A DNA stretch of 64,000 nucleotides from Vibrio crassostreae 9ZC13 (GCF_000272045.2 NZ_AJYZ02000019.1:2034625-2098624); one strand, 5' to 3'; counted from the stretch's first letter, positions 9,373 to 19,181 are shown. Notes: generated from the sequence alone by a model not told the origin. Translations and numbers: made by a program.

Positions 9373-10085
9373 TCAGTTATGGCTTTGTGTTCGGTGTGGG
9401 TATCTGGGGTATGGCTTCATGGTCGATCACTGCTGGTTTATCGTCTGGGCTTTCATCGGTCTTGCTTTCAACCAACGTATTAATCGGCATGGCGGTTGGC
9501 GTGTGGTTGTTCAAGGAGAGTGCTTCTATTCGTAAATTATTGGGTGCGATGCTAGCTATGTGTGCATTGGCGGTATTGGTATCTGCAGCTACGGGTAATG
9601 TCACCGTTAATGGCGTGATCTTGATTATGATTGCGGCGTGCAGTTGGACCTTGATGGGCGTGATTGTTAAGGCATCGAAAACCACTCAAGCTTTTGCGTT
9701 CAATGTCTGGGGGGTGCTGTTTGCTCCAGTGCCATTAGTGTTATTTGCCGTGATGTTACACGGTGACCAAATAATCTGGCAGGGCATCGAACAATGGGAT
9801 TGGAACACGACGATTGCGGTGCTGTTTCAAGCTTACCCAACCACGCTATTTGGTTATTGGGTATGGAATAAGCTGCTAATCCAATACCCGTTAAGTACGA
9901 CCGCGCCGTTAACCTTGTTAGTGCCTATCTTCGCATTGATTAGCGGTTACTTTATGTATGATGAGGTGCTGTCTGTGGCTCAGGTTGTTGCATCAATACT
10001 GTTTCTTGTCGGGATTGGTTTGATTGTGAAACCTGCGAATGTAACGAATACCAAAGCGACACAAACACTTGCTGAACAAAAATGA
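9348..10085 (+). pseudogene. EamA-family (DMT) exporter, 5' end deleted
   Basis: The frame is open from 9348 but lacks a proper start; GTG at 9387 is internal to a membrane segment. Complete EamA/RhaT transporters have about 290-300 residues and ten membrane spans in two repeats. Here the first one or two spans (about 65 residues) are gone, and the recognisable sequence begins in the region WRYLVSYGFVFGVG. The second half, with SWTLMGVIVK, FGYWVWNKLL and LLVPIFALISGYF, is intact. It faces the truncated MocR gene head to head, so one deletion seems to have removed both starts and the shared promoter region. Product, if any, is unlikely to work as an exporter. Confidence 0.78.
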
Positions 10086-10127
10086 TTGAAGAAAGCTGAT
10101 ATTGCATGAGCAGCTTTGAATGACAAA

Positions 10128-10155
10128 TAAGACCTCGCACTTGTGAGGTCTTATT
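10128..10155 (+). terminator. Intrinsic terminator after EamA gene
   Basis: AAGACCTC-GCACTTGT-GAGGTCTT hairpin then ATTCT; fairly weak T tract. Confidence 0.7.
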
Positions 10156-10789
10156 CTATGTCGAAGAAGTGAAGTTATTAAAATAACCAACTTACTAAGC
10201 AATCAACTAACCATACACGCAAGTAACTGGCTCTCAAGATCATATTCTATTTCTAGACCGATCATTTCTATTCTGATTTCGATACACTCATCGAGTTCTG
10301 ATTCCGTCAAGCCATCCTCTGTTAAGTTGTAACCGAAAACCTCAAAAGAACATAGGCTTTTATAAGTGAATTCGAATTAAATTCTGAAATGATACAAATC
10401 TTATATTTAATAACGCTTATTTAGTAACCCTTGTTGAGTCCCATATCAAATCAAGTGGCTGATTTTATTGGGTATCGGAGAAAAGTCTCAAAAATTATTA
10501 TTTAGTTCGCTAAAGTTTTAAATTCTATTAATGGTTGTTTGTATGGAATATAACTCCATTTCGTTACTGTTGAGTAGATGGTTTTTAGCTATATATGTGA
10601 AATTTGAAGCGAGTTATCTTTCTGATTTGAAAGAATAATTAAATAGTTAAGATAAAAAAGTTGGCGAAAATCAGAAGCTTGGCATACACTTTCCTTGTAA
10701 ATGACCTTATCTCATTGATTGAATAGGGTAAATGCTTTGGCGCTACTGGCGATGGTAGCAATGTTTAACATAGCTTTGAGGAAAGTTTT
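10156..10789. other. AT-rich 630-base gap before ihfA
   Basis: Apart from the possible minus-strand remnant, this stretch is AT-rich (notably 10376-10640) and holds no recognised gene. In other vibrios and in E. coli ihfA follows pheT directly; no pheT sequence is recognisable here. The ihfA promoter must lie in this stretch. Confidence 0.5.
10203..10376 (-). pseudogene. Possible coding remnant, no start codon
   Basis: An open stretch of 57 codons on the minus strand ends in TGA at 10203-10205 and reads protein-like (for example GYNLTEDGLTESELDECIEI, acidic and amphipathic). There is no plausible start before the upstream in-frame TAA at 10377-10379. It may be the 3' end of a lost gene. I do not recognise it, and chance cannot be excluded. 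Confidence 0.3.
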
Positions 10790-11086
10790 ATGGCACTCAC
10801 GAAGGCCGATTTGGCTGAGAACCTGTTTGAGACACTCGGATACAGCAAGCGGGATGCCAAGGAAACGGTGGAAGTGTTTTTCGAAGAAGTTCGTAAAGCG
10901 CTCGAAAATGGCGAACAGGTAAAACTGTCTGGTTTTGGTAATTTTGATCTTCGCGAGAAAAACGAGCGACCTGGTCGTAACCCGAAAACTGGTGAAGACA
11001 TTCCAATTTCTGCTCGACGTGTTGTTACTTTTAGACCGGGACAAAAACTAAAGGCCCGTGTCGAAAATATTAAAATCGAGAAGTAG
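10790..11086 (+). CDS. ihfA: Integration host factor subunit alpha
   Basis: 98 residues, the HU/IHF fold. [17 protein letters not shown] and the DNA-intercalating beta arm with [16 protein letters not shown], including the tip proline of RPGRNPKTG, match IhfA closely. It pairs with IhfB to bend DNA sharply at specific sites and assists sigma-54 promoters, recombination and replication. The start ATG has AGGAAAG upstream. It is usually in an operon with pheST; here it is monocistronic between the EamA pseudogene and its own terminator. Confidence 0.97.
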   Translation: MALTKADLAENLFETLGYSKRDAKETVEVFFEEVRKALENGEQVKLSGFGNFDLREKNERPGRNPKTGEDIPISARRVVTFRPGQKLKARVENIKIEK

Positions 11087-11095
11087 CCAAGCAAT

Positions 11096-11121
11096 AGACC
11101 ACGCCTAGCGTGGTCTTTTTG
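11096..11121 (+). terminator. ihfA terminator
   Basis: AGACCACGC-CTA-GCGTGGTCT followed by TTTTTG. Confidence 0.9.
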
Positions 11122-11226
11122 TATCTGCATAGAGTTTAAGCTAAACGCATTTCTTTAATTTTTAGTAACCTTTCTCAAACTCCATCTATTTACTGTCCGG
11201 TAAGAACTTGCTTTAGATGCGAAAAC

Positions 11227-11241
11227 AGAGGCTAGGCCTCT
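11227..11241 (-). terminator. Probable terminator after the ABC binding-protein pseudogene
   Basis: AGAGGC-CTA-GCCTCT on the minus strand followed by GTTTTCG. Confidence 0.5.
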
Positions 11242-11258
11242 GACTTTGAATCTTCACT

Positions 11259-12101
11259 CTAAAGGGCTTGTTGAACCTTACTTGCGATGTCTTCAGACAC
11301 CCAAGGCTTCCATACCTGTGGTGATTGTGTGAACCGGTGCTGGTGGATACATGGTCACTTTAGGAGATTCACAATCAGGTTGTGTCGTACAGTTACGGAA
11401 TTCCTCAATGTCAGTACCACTTCCGAAATCAACCTTCACCATTTCATACTTACCTAGCACAGGCGTAGGCGACCAGTAATATCCAAACCATGCTTTTTTG
11501 CGTTCGTAAGCTTTCGCTATCGTACCTGCTAAAGCGGCGCCTGAGCCGGGATCAACCATTTCAAAATTGTGATCTTCTAACTTAAGCGCATCGAACAGGT
11601 GACCGGAGGTAATCTGACAAGTCCAACCCGCAGGGCAGCTATAAAACGCAAACTTCTCATCATCTTCTGGGTGTTCAAACAGCTTTGCGTTTTTAATCAC
11701 ACCTTCAATGGTTGTAAGCTCTGGGTACTGTTCAACAAGGTAGTTTGGTACCCAGAAACCTTCTTCACCGCCGTTGACCAAAGACTTGCCCGCGTAACGT
11801 AGACGCTTATCCGCAACACCCTTATCCAACGCTTCTTTGATGCCATTAGTCCAAAGCTCTGGCGCAACATCAGGTTGACCTTTTTCAATCATTGGCGTGC
11901 CCGTAGGGACGCTATCACCGGGGATTAAGTCCGCTTCACAGCCGTAGCCGTTATTCAAAATGAATTGGTCGACATGAGCAATAGGCTCGCCGAGTTCCAG
12001 TTCATGTCTGCAATGGTGATCTTTCCGCATTCGTCAGCACTAGCGTGTACAGAAAACGCAGCAAGTAGCGCGCTGGAAAGCATGGATTTGTTATTCTGCA
12101 T
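11259..12101 (-). pseudogene. ABC transporter substrate-binding protein (glycine betaine/OpuAC type), frameshifted and internally deleted
   Basis: The natural start is ATG at 12101, giving a signal peptide (MQNNKSMLSSALLAAFSVHA) and the mature start DECGKITIADMNWNSAS. Near 11990-12000 one base appears missing: the frame runs into a stop, while the next frame continues as AHVDQFILNNGYGCEADLIPG. The body includes FYSCPAGW and WFGYYWSPTPVLGKYEMVKV, typical of betaine/choline-type binding proteins. After PVHTITT the frame ends at 11293, yet a third frame carries the expected C-terminus (QVWKPWVSEDIASKVQQAL) up to 11259. About 50 residues before it are absent. Two independent lesions make it non-functional unless they are sequence errors. 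No permease or ATPase gene is adjacent. Confidence 0.8.
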
Positions 12102-12238
12102 TGACGTAATTCCTTTTCTTGTCAGAAGCTTATTCGCTATAGAAACAGAAATGTTCGACGGAGAAAAGAGACTGAGATCTAAATTTAAACGATCTGATTA
12201 TTTGGGATAGGAAGTGGAGAGGCTACTCAACAAGTACT

Positions 12239-12264
12239 AAAAAGGGCTGCGAGTGCAGCCCTTG
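12239..12264 (-). terminator. relV terminator
   Basis: AAGGGCTGC-ACTC-GCAGCCCTT on the minus strand followed by TTTTAG. Confidence 0.85.
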
Positions 12265-12294
12265 TGATGTTTATTGGAATAGCCTATCTATGTG

Positions 12295-13071
12295 TTAAGC
12301 CGCTTGAATGTGCGTTGTAATGTACGGTTGCCATGCTTGTTGGTAAAGCTCTAAAGATTGGCGTCGTAGGCTATTGATTTGTGCCGCTTCGATATCGTTG
12401 ATTGGGCGATGTTCTGCAATTGCGTGACGCTCAATACCTTGGATAATTTCGTACAGCTCGTGCTCAGGACCACTTTTCACATCAGCAATCGCTTTTAAGT
12501 GAAGTTGAACCTCTGCAATGATGTTGGTTTTAGGCAAACGAACCAACAAGTTAAGGTCACGGTAACCAGAGTCAGCCGGCGATTTAAACTTATTTTTCAG
12601 CTTAACAACGTCTGCTTCACGGCTTAGCGCTTCGTAAACTTCAACCAAGCTCTCTACATCGTTCGCGATGATAGTTGCACGGGCTAAGTCGGTAATTTTT
12701 GTCACATCACCATCAAGCTCAAGGGCGATTTTTTCTTCTGCGCGAGCTTGAGATTTAACGCCAGCAAATAGCGCTTCAGAATTGGTGAGTAGGGCAGTAC
12801 TTTTACAGATAGTTTCTAGTTCAGCTTGGCCTTGATGCGCTTTGCTGTACAAAATATCGAAGTCGGTGTAAGGCTGAGTCGGGCGTGAGTCGAAGGCTTT
12901 GATGCCGTAAAGGCCGCTCAAACTATGACGGAATACGTTTGAAGATACTTGGTTTTGCGCAGGAGTGCGCGTTTGATCTGTTGAACTTGTTGAAACAGGT
13001 GCTGCTGCGAATGCAGGCGCTCGGCTCAATACCAAAAGCATTAGGGCCGTCGTACGGAGAAATACACTCAT
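12295..13071 (-). CDS. relV: Small alarmone synthetase RelV ((p)ppGpp synthetase)
   Basis: 258 residues (V. cholerae RelV has 259) with one RelA_SpoT synthetase domain at about residues 75-220. Positions matching residues reported as essential in V. cholerae RelV are present with an offset of one: Lys106, Asp128, Arg131 and Glu187; the GYRDLN motif is at 169-174. The family transfers pyrophosphate from ATP to GDP/GTP, producing (p)ppGpp without RelA or SpoT. The N-terminus (MSVFLRTTALMLLVLSRAPAFA) looks like a signal peptide with an AFA-A cleavage site, odd for an enzyme with cytosolic substrates. Position between ihfA and tpm agrees with V. cholerae gene order. Confidence 0.9.
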   Translation of the reverse strand: MSVFLRTTALMLLVLSRAPAFAAAPVSTSSTDQTRTPAQNQVSSNVFRHSLSGLYGIKAFDSRPTQPYTDFDILYSKAHQGQAELETICKSTALLTNSEALFAGVKSQARAEEKIALELDGDVTKITDLARATIIANDVESLVEVYEALSREADVVKLKNKFKSPADSGYRDLNLLVRLPKTNIIAEVQLHLKAIADVKSGPEHELYEIIQGIERHAIAEHRPINDIEAAQINSLRRQSLELYQQAWQPYITTHIQAA

Positions 13072-13395
13072 TCAAACTCCAAAATACAAGGTTACAAAAA
13101 ACGGGTAGTCAAAAGGGGTAACCAGTAACGCACAAGAGTAAAAACAGCTTAACTAATTTCACTACATATTAAATGAGGCTAGCTAAGACAGAAACCAATT
13201 CTAACGTTTAATATTGCTTTAAAATGTGAAGATATAGCCAAATAACCCAACCGTTAGTTCCGCAATTATCAGAACTTTGAACTTAGCCAGTTTCTGATTT
13301 TATCGAAATCAATTTAGTACTTTAAACCAAGCTAAGGTTGCTCTTACCTCTCTATCCTGTACCCTTGCATTATGACTGTTTAACATGAACGAAAG
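13072..13395. other. Divergent promoter region between relV and tpm
   Basis: 324 bases without a supported gene. It must hold both promoters; I could not assign operator sites with confidence. Confidence 0.4.
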
Positions 13396-14049
13396 ATGAA
13401 TAATCCTGAATTTTGGCACAATAAATGGGCAGCCAACCAAATTGGTTTCCACCTCGAAGATGTAAACCCACTTCTGATTAAATTTTGGGAAAAGACTGAG
13501 CCTAGCTACGAGAAGAGTGTGTTTGTTCCACTTTGTGGCAAAAGTGAAGATCTGATTTGGCTAGCTTCAAAGCATGAAGATGTTCAAGGTGTCGAGTTAA
13601 GCCAGATTGCGGTTCGCGCATTTTTTGCAGAGCACCTTTATACCCCGACTGTGACTCAAATTAGCGGTCAGCACGAGCTCTACCAATTCGATGAACTGAA
13701 CATCTACACGGGCGATTACTTTTCAGCGCCAATCCAACCTGTCGATACCATTTATGATCGCGCGTCTTTAGTCGCATTGCCTGAAGAGATGCGAGTGCAG
13801 TATGTCGAGCGTTTGAAACAACTACTGAAACCGGGTGGTAAGATTCTTTTGGTAACACTGGATTATGATCAAAGCGAGATGGCGGGGCCTCCGTTTAGCG
13901 TACCTAAGTTAGAGATTGCTCAATTGTTTGCAGGATACAAAATTACATTGTTGAATCAAGATATAGCGAACGATGAACATCCGAAGATTGCTAAGAAAGG
14001 GTTGTCTCGCTTCTGTGAAGAAGTGTATTTGATTGAGTCAGACGCTTAA
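13396..14049 (+). CDS. tpm: Thiopurine S-methyltransferase
   Basis: 217 residues, the normal length of bacterial Tpm. The SAM-binding Rossmann-type domain shows [12 protein letters not shown], a tightly conserved family signature, then VEL after strand two and [13 protein letters not shown] for the later strand. The enzyme methylates thiopurines, and in bacteria also oxyanions of selenium and tellurium, using S-adenosylmethionine in the cytosol. It is a single gene between relV and purT, ended by a strong hairpin shared with purT. Confidence 0.95.
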   Translation: MNNPEFWHNKWAANQIGFHLEDVNPLLIKFWEKTEPSYEKSVFVPLCGKSEDLIWLASKHEDVQGVELSQIAVRAFFAEHLYTPTVTQISGQHELYQFDELNIYTGDYFSAPIQPVDTIYDRASLVALPEEMRVQYVERLKQLLKPGGKILLVTLDYDQSEMAGPPFSVPKLEIAQLFAGYKITLLNQDIANDEHPKIAKKGLSRFCEEVYLIESDA

Positions 14050-14087
14050 GTTCAGTCTGCTTAGTTAAGCGAACAGATAACACCAAC

Positions 14088-14117
14088 AAAAAGACGGGCT
14101 CGATAGCCCGTCTTTTT
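14088..14117. terminator. Bidirectional terminator between tpm and purT
   Basis: AAAAAGACGGGCT-CGAT-AGCCCGTCTTTTT; T runs in both directions fit the convergent genes. Confidence 0.9.
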
Positions 14118-14162
14118 ATGGTTCAGATTTGAACTCGTGATTGTTCAGAATTGAATAGCAGG

Positions 14163-15338
14163 TTAGTAAATCACTTTTACTTTTGACGCGCTCTCAATGG
14201 CATCTTCAATCGCTGTTTCTGTGCTGTTACGACGAGTAAGCGCCACACCTAAACGACGGCGACCATCGATATCAGGCTTACCAAACAGGCGAACTTGTGT
14301 TTGTGGTGCGTCTAGCGCCTCTGTAAGACCTTCAAAACGAATGTTGGTTGAAGTACCTTGGCCAAGGATAACCGCTGATGCACATGGGCCGTATTGCGTG
14401 ATGGATTTGATCGGCATACCGGTAAAGGCGCGTACGTGCAGTGCAAATTCCGATGAGTCTTGAGACATCAGAGTAACCAAGCCAGTATCATGTGGGCGAG
14501 GGGAGACTTCATTGAAGATCACGTGGTCGCCTTTAACGAACAGTTCAACACCAAAGATGCCGTGACCGCCTAATGCGTTAACCACTTGCTCTGCCGTGTA
14601 TTGCGCCGCTTTAAGTGCGTTGTCAGACATGACCTGTGGCTGCCATGATTCACGGTAATCACCGTCTTCTTGACGGTGACCGATAGGTGCACAGAAGTGA
14701 ACACCGTCGACAGCACGAACGGTTAGAAGCGTGATTTCGTAATCAAAGTCGATGAAGCCTTCAACGATTACACGACCCGCGCCAGTACGGCCACCTTCTT
14801 GTGCGTAGTCCCAAGATTTCTGGATATCTTCTTCGGTTTTGATAACGCTTTGGCCTTTGCCTGAAGAACTCATTACCGGCTTAACAACGCAAGGCATACC
14901 TACGAATTCAACAGCGGCAGAGAAATCTTCCAAGGTGTCTGCAAAGCGGTAAGGAGAAGTGCTCAGTTTTAGTTCTTCTGCCGCTAGACGACGGATACCC
15001 TCGCGGTTCATCGTTAGCTTGGTCGCATTCGCAGTTGGAACGACATTTAAGCCTTGTGCTTCTAGCTCTACCAACTTGCTGGTGGCAATAGCTTCAATTT
15101 CAGGAACCACATAATCTGGCTTTTCTAGTTCAATGATTGCTTGAAGTGCATCGCCGTCTAACATGTCTAATACATGGCTACGATGCGCAACTTGCATTGC
15201 TGGTGCGTCTGCATAACGGTCACAAGCAATAACTTCCAAACCTAAACGTTGGCACTCGATAGCAACTTCTTTGCCGAGTTCACCTGAACCTAATAGAAGT
15301 ACACGAGTAGCATTTTCACGAGTAGCAGTACCAAACAT
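14163..15338 (-). CDS. purT: Formate-dependent phosphoribosylglycinamide formyltransferase
   Basis: 391 residues (E. coli PurT 392). An ATP-grasp enzyme: N-terminal nucleotide-binding domain with [16 protein letters not shown], central ATP-grasp with [14 protein letters not shown], and [14 protein letters not shown] near the metal site. It makes formyl-GAR from GAR, formate and ATP, the folate-independent third step of purine synthesis. The start ATG is preceded by GGAAGGAA. A PurR-like operator lies 68 bases upstream, in line with purine repression. Confidence 0.97.
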   Translation of the reverse strand: MFGTATRENATRVLLLGSGELGKEVAIECQRLGLEVIACDRYADAPAMQVAHRSHVLDMLDGDALQAIIELEKPDYVVPEIEAIATSKLVELEAQGLNVVPTANATKLTMNREGIRRLAAEELKLSTSPYRFADTLEDFSAAVEFVGMPCVVKPVMSSSGKGQSVIKTEEDIQKSWDYAQEGGRTGAGRVIVEGFIDFDYEITLLTVRAVDGVHFCAPIGHRQEDGDYRESWQPQVMSDNALKAAQYTAEQVVNALGGHGIFGVELFVKGDHVIFNEVSPRPHDTGLVTLMSQDSSEFALHVRAFTGMPIKSITQYGPCASAVILGQGTSTNIRFEGLTEALDAPQTQVRLFGKPDIDGRRRLGVALTRRNSTETAIEDAIESASKVKVIY

Positions 15339-15405
15339 AGAAATTCCTTCCGATCTTTTGAACGATTGATTGAAAACGGGGTGATCATACTTATTTCAAT
15401 GACAA

Positions 15406-15421
15406 AAGCAAACGTTTGCGC
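15406..15421. promoter_or_regulatory. PurR operator upstream of purT
   Basis: AAGCAAACGTTTGCGC matches the E. coli PurR box ACGCAAACGTTTTCGT at 13 of 16 positions and is palindromic around CAAACGTTTG. Confidence 0.8.
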
Positions 15422-15446
15422 AAGTTGTTGCTTTAATTACAGGTAT

Positions 15447-15478
15447 AAAAAAAGCAGCCCTGTTAAATAGGGCTGCTT
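15447..15478 (-). terminator. cdd terminator
   Basis: AAGCAGCCCT-ATTTAAC-AGGGCTGCTT on the minus strand, followed by a run of T. Confidence 0.9.
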
Positions 15479-15505
15479 ATTTAAATTTTTGTTAATCAGA
15501 TGTGC

Positions 15506-16393
15506 TTATATTGCTAAGTAAGTCACTGGAATGTCGGGATTAATCGCTTCTAATGTAGATTGCGTATCCGCTAGGTGACTGATGCTACCTTCTGCGATTT
15601 CAACCAAAGCAGCACTTTCAATTTGTTCGAAATCGAAGCCAGCCAGTTTAAGTTGAATTAACGCGACTTGAAGGGGTGGTAGGCTCGGGTTGAACGCCGC
15701 ATTTTCTGCGTAAGCACCCGTAAAAATTTCACCTGACGTCAGTTGTAGTGAAACACCACTTAGGTTTTTGGTGTAAGGAGCATGGCTGCGGTTTAGTGCT
15801 GCTAGCGCTTCTACAACAATAGGCGTTGTTTCTTCGGTCGTGTACTTATGATCAAGCTTTGTCATTAGGCCAGTTGTCACACCTAAATCAGCAGGGCCGA
15901 ACGAGTCTGGTAGGTACTCTTGCAGAGACATTTCATCACGTTGTGGCAGCTGAACTTTAAGTTCTTTTGCTGTTGTCAGTTCGTTCATGAATTGACGACA
16001 GTGACCACAAGGACTGAAGTTGATGGTGATATCTGAGATACCTAGTTCGCCTTTCATCCAAGCGTGGCTGATTGCAGATTGCTCAGCGTGAACGGTTTGA
16101 CCAAGTTGAGCACCAGCGATTTCAAGGTTTGCACCAAAATACAGAGTACCAGACAAACCACGCACGATTGCACCAACATAAAAGTCAGATAACGGAGCGT
16201 AAGAATACGCTGCGGCAAAAGGAAGTAGCGCAATACGTAGTTCGTCATCCGCTAGACCACTTGCTTGCAGTAGGCTAGCAAATTGTTCTGGAGACAATGT
16301 CGCGTCAAAGTTGTCTGCTAATACGATGTCACTCAAAAGCGCTTTCATTGATGATGGAGCACTTTCCAGCGCCAGGGTAATACGACTGTTCAT
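15506..16393 (-). CDS. cdd: Cytidine deaminase (homodimeric E. coli type)
   Basis: 295 residues (E. coli Cdd 294). The zinc site is present at the same numbers as in E. coli: His102 and Glu104 (VHAEQSA) and Cys129/Cys132 (SPCGHCRQF). A second, catalytically empty deaminase-like half follows, as in the E. coli enzyme. It converts cytidine and deoxycytidine to uridine and deoxyuridine for pyrimidine salvage. A CRP site lies 56 bases upstream of the start, consistent with the CRP/CytR control known in E. coli. Confidence 0.97.
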   Translation of the reverse strand: MNSRITLALESAPSSMKALLSDIVLADNFDATLSPEQFASLLQASGLADDELRIALLPFAAAYSYAPLSDFYVGAIVRGLSGTLYFGANLEIAGAQLGQTVHAEQSAISHAWMKGELGISDITINFSPCGHCRQFMNELTTAKELKVQLPQRDEMSLQEYLPDSFGPADLGVTTGLMTKLDHKYTTEETTPIVVEALAALNRSHAPYTKNLSGVSLQLTSGEIFTGAYAENAAFNPSLPPLQVALIQLKLAGFDFEQIESAALVEIAEGSISHLADTQSTLEAINPDIPVTYLAI

Positions 16394-16448
16394 GTTGAAT
16401 CCTTAATTGACCTTAGGCTTTAAGTTTATGCATTGCTCAGGAACTTTC

Positions 16449-16464
16449 TGTGATAAAGATCACT
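16449..16464. promoter_or_regulatory. CRP-binding site upstream of cdd
   Basis: TGTGATAAAGATCACT fits TGTGA-N6-TCACA with one mismatch. A less regular GTGAGGTCACAC follows near 16504, possibly part of a tandem CRP/CytR arrangement. Confidence 0.7.
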
Positions 16465-16679
16465 ATTGAATTGTTGTTGTTACATTGGTTTGCATAATTA
16501 GAGTGAGGTCACACTTGAAATCGATTACAAGAGCCATTTATACAGCTGATATCGCACTTATTGCTCGTAAAAGACCGTGACTTGACTGCTATTGCTAAAT
16601 AAATGCGAATAAAAAGCCCAAACAGACACTGTAATAAACAGCATTCTGGTTGGGCTGAATCGCGTAGTGATCGTTTAGG

Positions 16680-17357
16680 TTAAGAGTAGAACCAAACCAC
16701 GAGCGAAAATATACTCGGTGCGATGATTGAGGTAATGACGCCACAAAGCACAAGAGCCAAAGAACTGAATGCTGCATCTTCCTGATTCTTTTCCGCACAA
16801 GTCGCGGTGCCTAAAGCGTGAGACACGGTACCCATGGTTAAACCACGGGCGATCGGGCTCTTAATACCAATGAGGTTGTAGATTGGGTAAGCAAAAATTG
16901 CCCCAAATAGACCCACAATCAATACCAGTATTGCCGCAATCGCTGCTTCACCACCTAAATGGCTCGATACTTCCATTGCAATTGGCGTGGTGACTGATTT
17001 GCCTAACAAGCTCGCAATCAAAGTTAAGTCCGCTTTAAATGCTACTGCGATCACTGCCGTTGTTGTCATCGACATCACACTGCCTAGCGTGCACGCAAAG
17101 GTAATGATGCGCCAGTTGGCTCTGATTTGAGGTAGCTGCTCATAAAGTGGGTAAGCAAGTGCAACAACCGCAGGCTGCAGCATGTAGGTAATCCAAGTGT
17201 TGTCAGCATAGTAAGTCTCAAACGGTACTCTAAAGAACGTGAGAATCGGAATGATGATACCAATGCTGATAAGCAGGGGGTTACACAGCGGCGAGTTTAC
17301 TTTTTGACTTACCCAGCGAGCAAATAGGAATACCACGATGGTGAGTAGAATCCACAT
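16680..17357 (-). CDS. lrgB: LrgB/CidB-family membrane protein
   Basis: 225 residues with about six to seven membrane spans, the usual size for LrgB/YohK. Conserved stretches include ITTPIAMEVSSHLGG, GLTMGTVSHALGTA and the C-terminal GVITSIIAPS. It starts 2 bases after the stop of the upstream lrgA gene, so the two are translated as an operon. The pair is described as holin/antiholin-like or as an export system for small metabolites such as glycolate or pyruvate in different bacteria; which applies here cannot be seen. Confidence 0.9.
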   Translation of the reverse strand: MWILLTIVVFLFARWVSQKVNSPLCNPLLISIGIIIPILTFFRVPFETYYADNTWITYMLQPAVVALAYPLYEQLPQIRANWRIITFACTLGSVMSMTTTAVIAVAFKADLTLIASLLGKSVTTPIAMEVSSHLGGEAAIAAILVLIVGLFGAIFAYPIYNLIGIKSPIARGLTMGTVSHALGTATCAEKNQEDAAFSSLALVLCGVITSIIAPSIFSLVVWFYS

Positions 17358-17359
17358 GA

Positions 17360-17731
17360 TCAGTTACCTCTCGAAAGCAAGCGGTCTAAGAACCATGATA
17401 AGGATACTAACACCAATAATGTGCCACCAACGGCGCTCGCCATAATTGGCAATGCGTTCGCGATGAGCATGTCGAAATGATCCATCAACCCAACACTGAT
17501 TGGAACAAACAGTAAGATCATTAGGCGGATCATCAAGCTTGCACCGGGTTGTACCCAGTGCGAAGGAACAATACCAATCACCATGGCGGCAAACAGAATC
17601 AACATGCCAAAAATACTGCCTGGGATTGAGGTATCCAAAAAGTGCTGTAACGCGTTACCTGCTGTAAGTGCACCTATGATTAAGGTGAAGGAGATTAAGC
17701 AGTAAACCAGTTGGATCAATCTTTCTTTCAA
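17360..17731 (-). CDS. lrgA: LrgA/CidA-family membrane protein
   Basis: 123 residues with four predicted membrane spans. The family motif [16 protein letters not shown] (residues 35-50) and the segment [12 protein letters not shown] are conserved. It is the first gene of the lrgAB unit, 25 bases after the sbcB stop region on the same strand, so it may be read from the sbcB transcript or a promoter inside it. Assumed to work together with LrgB in the inner membrane. Confidence 0.9.
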   Translation of the reverse strand: MKERLIQLVYCLISFTLIIGALTAGNALQHFLDTSIPGSIFGMLILFAAMVIGIVPSHWVQPGASLMIRLMILLFVPISVGLMDHFDMLIANALPIMASAVGGTLLVLVSLSWFLDRLLSRGN

Positions 17732-17756
17732 AGTGTTACGTCTCTTGATAATGGAA

Positions 17757-19181
17757 TTAGCTAGCTAACTTTTCTACGTATTGATAAACCGCCTTTAAGA
17801 TAGCCATTTTCTTCTCGTCACTTTCATGTTCATGCGCGAGGTTTTCAAGGTTTAGCATGTACTCTTCTAAACGGCTTTCATAAAACTCACGACAATGGTT
17901 CGCCCATTTCAATTGCTCAGCTTCGTCGAGCGTCCATGGGAAGTTACGCGCACGGTAACGGAACAGTAACGGTTTAATACGTTCATCACCGAAGGTGATA
18001 TCTAAAGCTGCCAAGTTATTTGGGTCAGTTTCGCGAATGATGTTCATCGCTGTTTTATCAGCAGGTGAGAAGAAACCGTCATAAAGGTGTGTATCAACAT
18101 CATCACTCTTTTCGTACTCTCGCTCTTGTGAGTACAGGCCGATCAGTTTTTCGCGGATCTCTGGGTGTTCGCGCAGCAGTGCCAAGTTCTTCAAGCATTG
18201 TTGGCGATCAATACCGATGGTTTCGGCATTTTCAGCCGTCAGCGTTTTGGCTGGAGCAAGAATAGGGCACTTGTTCAGTTGAACCAATTTGATTGGTACT
18301 GGTAGCTCGTCTTCACCCAGTTCACTGCGTTTGGTGTAGAGTCTGTCTCTGAGTTCATCAGCGTCCAGTTCTAACAGTGGGCTTGGATCTTTGGCTAAAT
18401 CAACCACGATAACCGCATTTTGATTGGTTGGGTGCCAAGCCATAGGCACAATCCAACTTGTGTAGTTGCAGTCACGGCCAAACATGCCCGAAACGTGCAT
18501 CAATGGTGTCATGTTTACGATATCAACCAGCTCATTCAGCTTACGCTTATGACGCATGTTGTAAAGGTAATCGAACATCTTAGGTTGCGCAGCTTTCAGC
18601 TTCTTCGCTAACTCGATGGTCGCAATAACATCGGCCATCGCATCGTGCGCGTTCTCGTGTTCAATGCCGTTTGCCACAGATAGGTGTTCCAGTTTGAAGC
18701 TTGGGTAACCTTCTTCGTTCTCTGGCCAAACAATGCCTTCAGGACGCAGTGCGTGAACAGCGCGCATTACATCTAATAAATCCCAACGAGAGTTGCCATT
18801 CTGCCAGCTCCACGCATATGGGTCGATGAAGTTTCGGTAACAGGTGTAACGCGTTACTTCATCATCAAATCGAATACTGTTGTAGCCAAGGCTTGTGGTG
18901 TTTGGTTTGGCTAACTCAGCATGGATCTTAGCGATAAACTCTGGTTCAGGAAGACCTTGTGAAGCCGCTTTTTGTGGTGTGATACGGGTGATCAGTGCAG
19001 CTTCAGGCGCAGGGAGGTAATCAGCGGGAGGTTGGCAATAGATAACCAGAGGCTCTCCAATAACATTGAAATCTTGGTCGGTACGAACACCCGCAAACTG
19101 ACTCGGACGGTCTTTTGCTGGGCTAACGCCCCATGTTTCGTAATCGAAAAAGAAGTAGGTTGGCTGATTATCTGAACTCAT
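17757..19181 (-). CDS. sbcB: Exodeoxyribonuclease I
   Basis: 474 residues (E. coli ExoI 475). DEDDh exonuclease motifs: Asp13 and Glu15 in [21 protein letters not shown], and [11 protein letters not shown], followed by the SH3-like and C-terminal ExoI domains that interact with SSB. It degrades single-stranded DNA 3' to 5' in recombination and mismatch repair. It is upstream of lrgAB on the same strand. Confidence 0.97.
   Translation of the reverse strand: MSSDNQPTYFFFDYETWGVSPAKDRPSQFAGVRTDQDFNVIGEPLVIYCQPPADYLPAPEAALITRITPQKAASQGLPEPEFIAKIHAELAKPNTTSLGYNSIRFDDEVTRYTCYRNFIDPYAWSWQNGNSRWDLLDVMRAVHALRPEGIVWPENEEGYPSFKLEHLSVANGIEHENAHDAMADVIATIELAKKLKAAQPKMFDYLYNMRHKRKLNELVDIVNMTPLMHVSGMFGRDCNYTSWIVPMAWHPTNQNAVIVVDLAKDPSPLLELDADELRDRLYTKRSELGEDELPVPIKLVQLNKCPILAPAKTLTAENAETIGIDRQQCLKNLALLREHPEIREKLIGLYSQEREYEKSDDVDTHLYDGFFSPADKTAMNIIRETDPNNLAALDITFGDERIKPLLFRYRARNFPWTLDEAEQLKWANHCREFYESRLEEYMLNLENLAHEHESDEKKMAILKAVYQYVEKLAS

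Noticed and set aside
9359..10747. TGGCGCTACT at 9359-9368 and again at 10738-10747 as recombination scar
   Set aside because: A 10-base match is expected by chance in this much sequence and the flanks differ.
10719..10789. Remnant of the pheT 3' end just upstream of ihfA (FNIALR-like reading)
   Set aside because: Only five or six residues resemble the PheT C-terminus, and the preceding codons do not; not enough to claim.
10675..10790. Qrr-type sRNA or sigma-54 promoter before ihfA
   Set aside because: TTGGCATACACTTTCCTTG resembles a -24/-12 element only weakly, and the following sequence has none of the conserved Qrr core or terminator.
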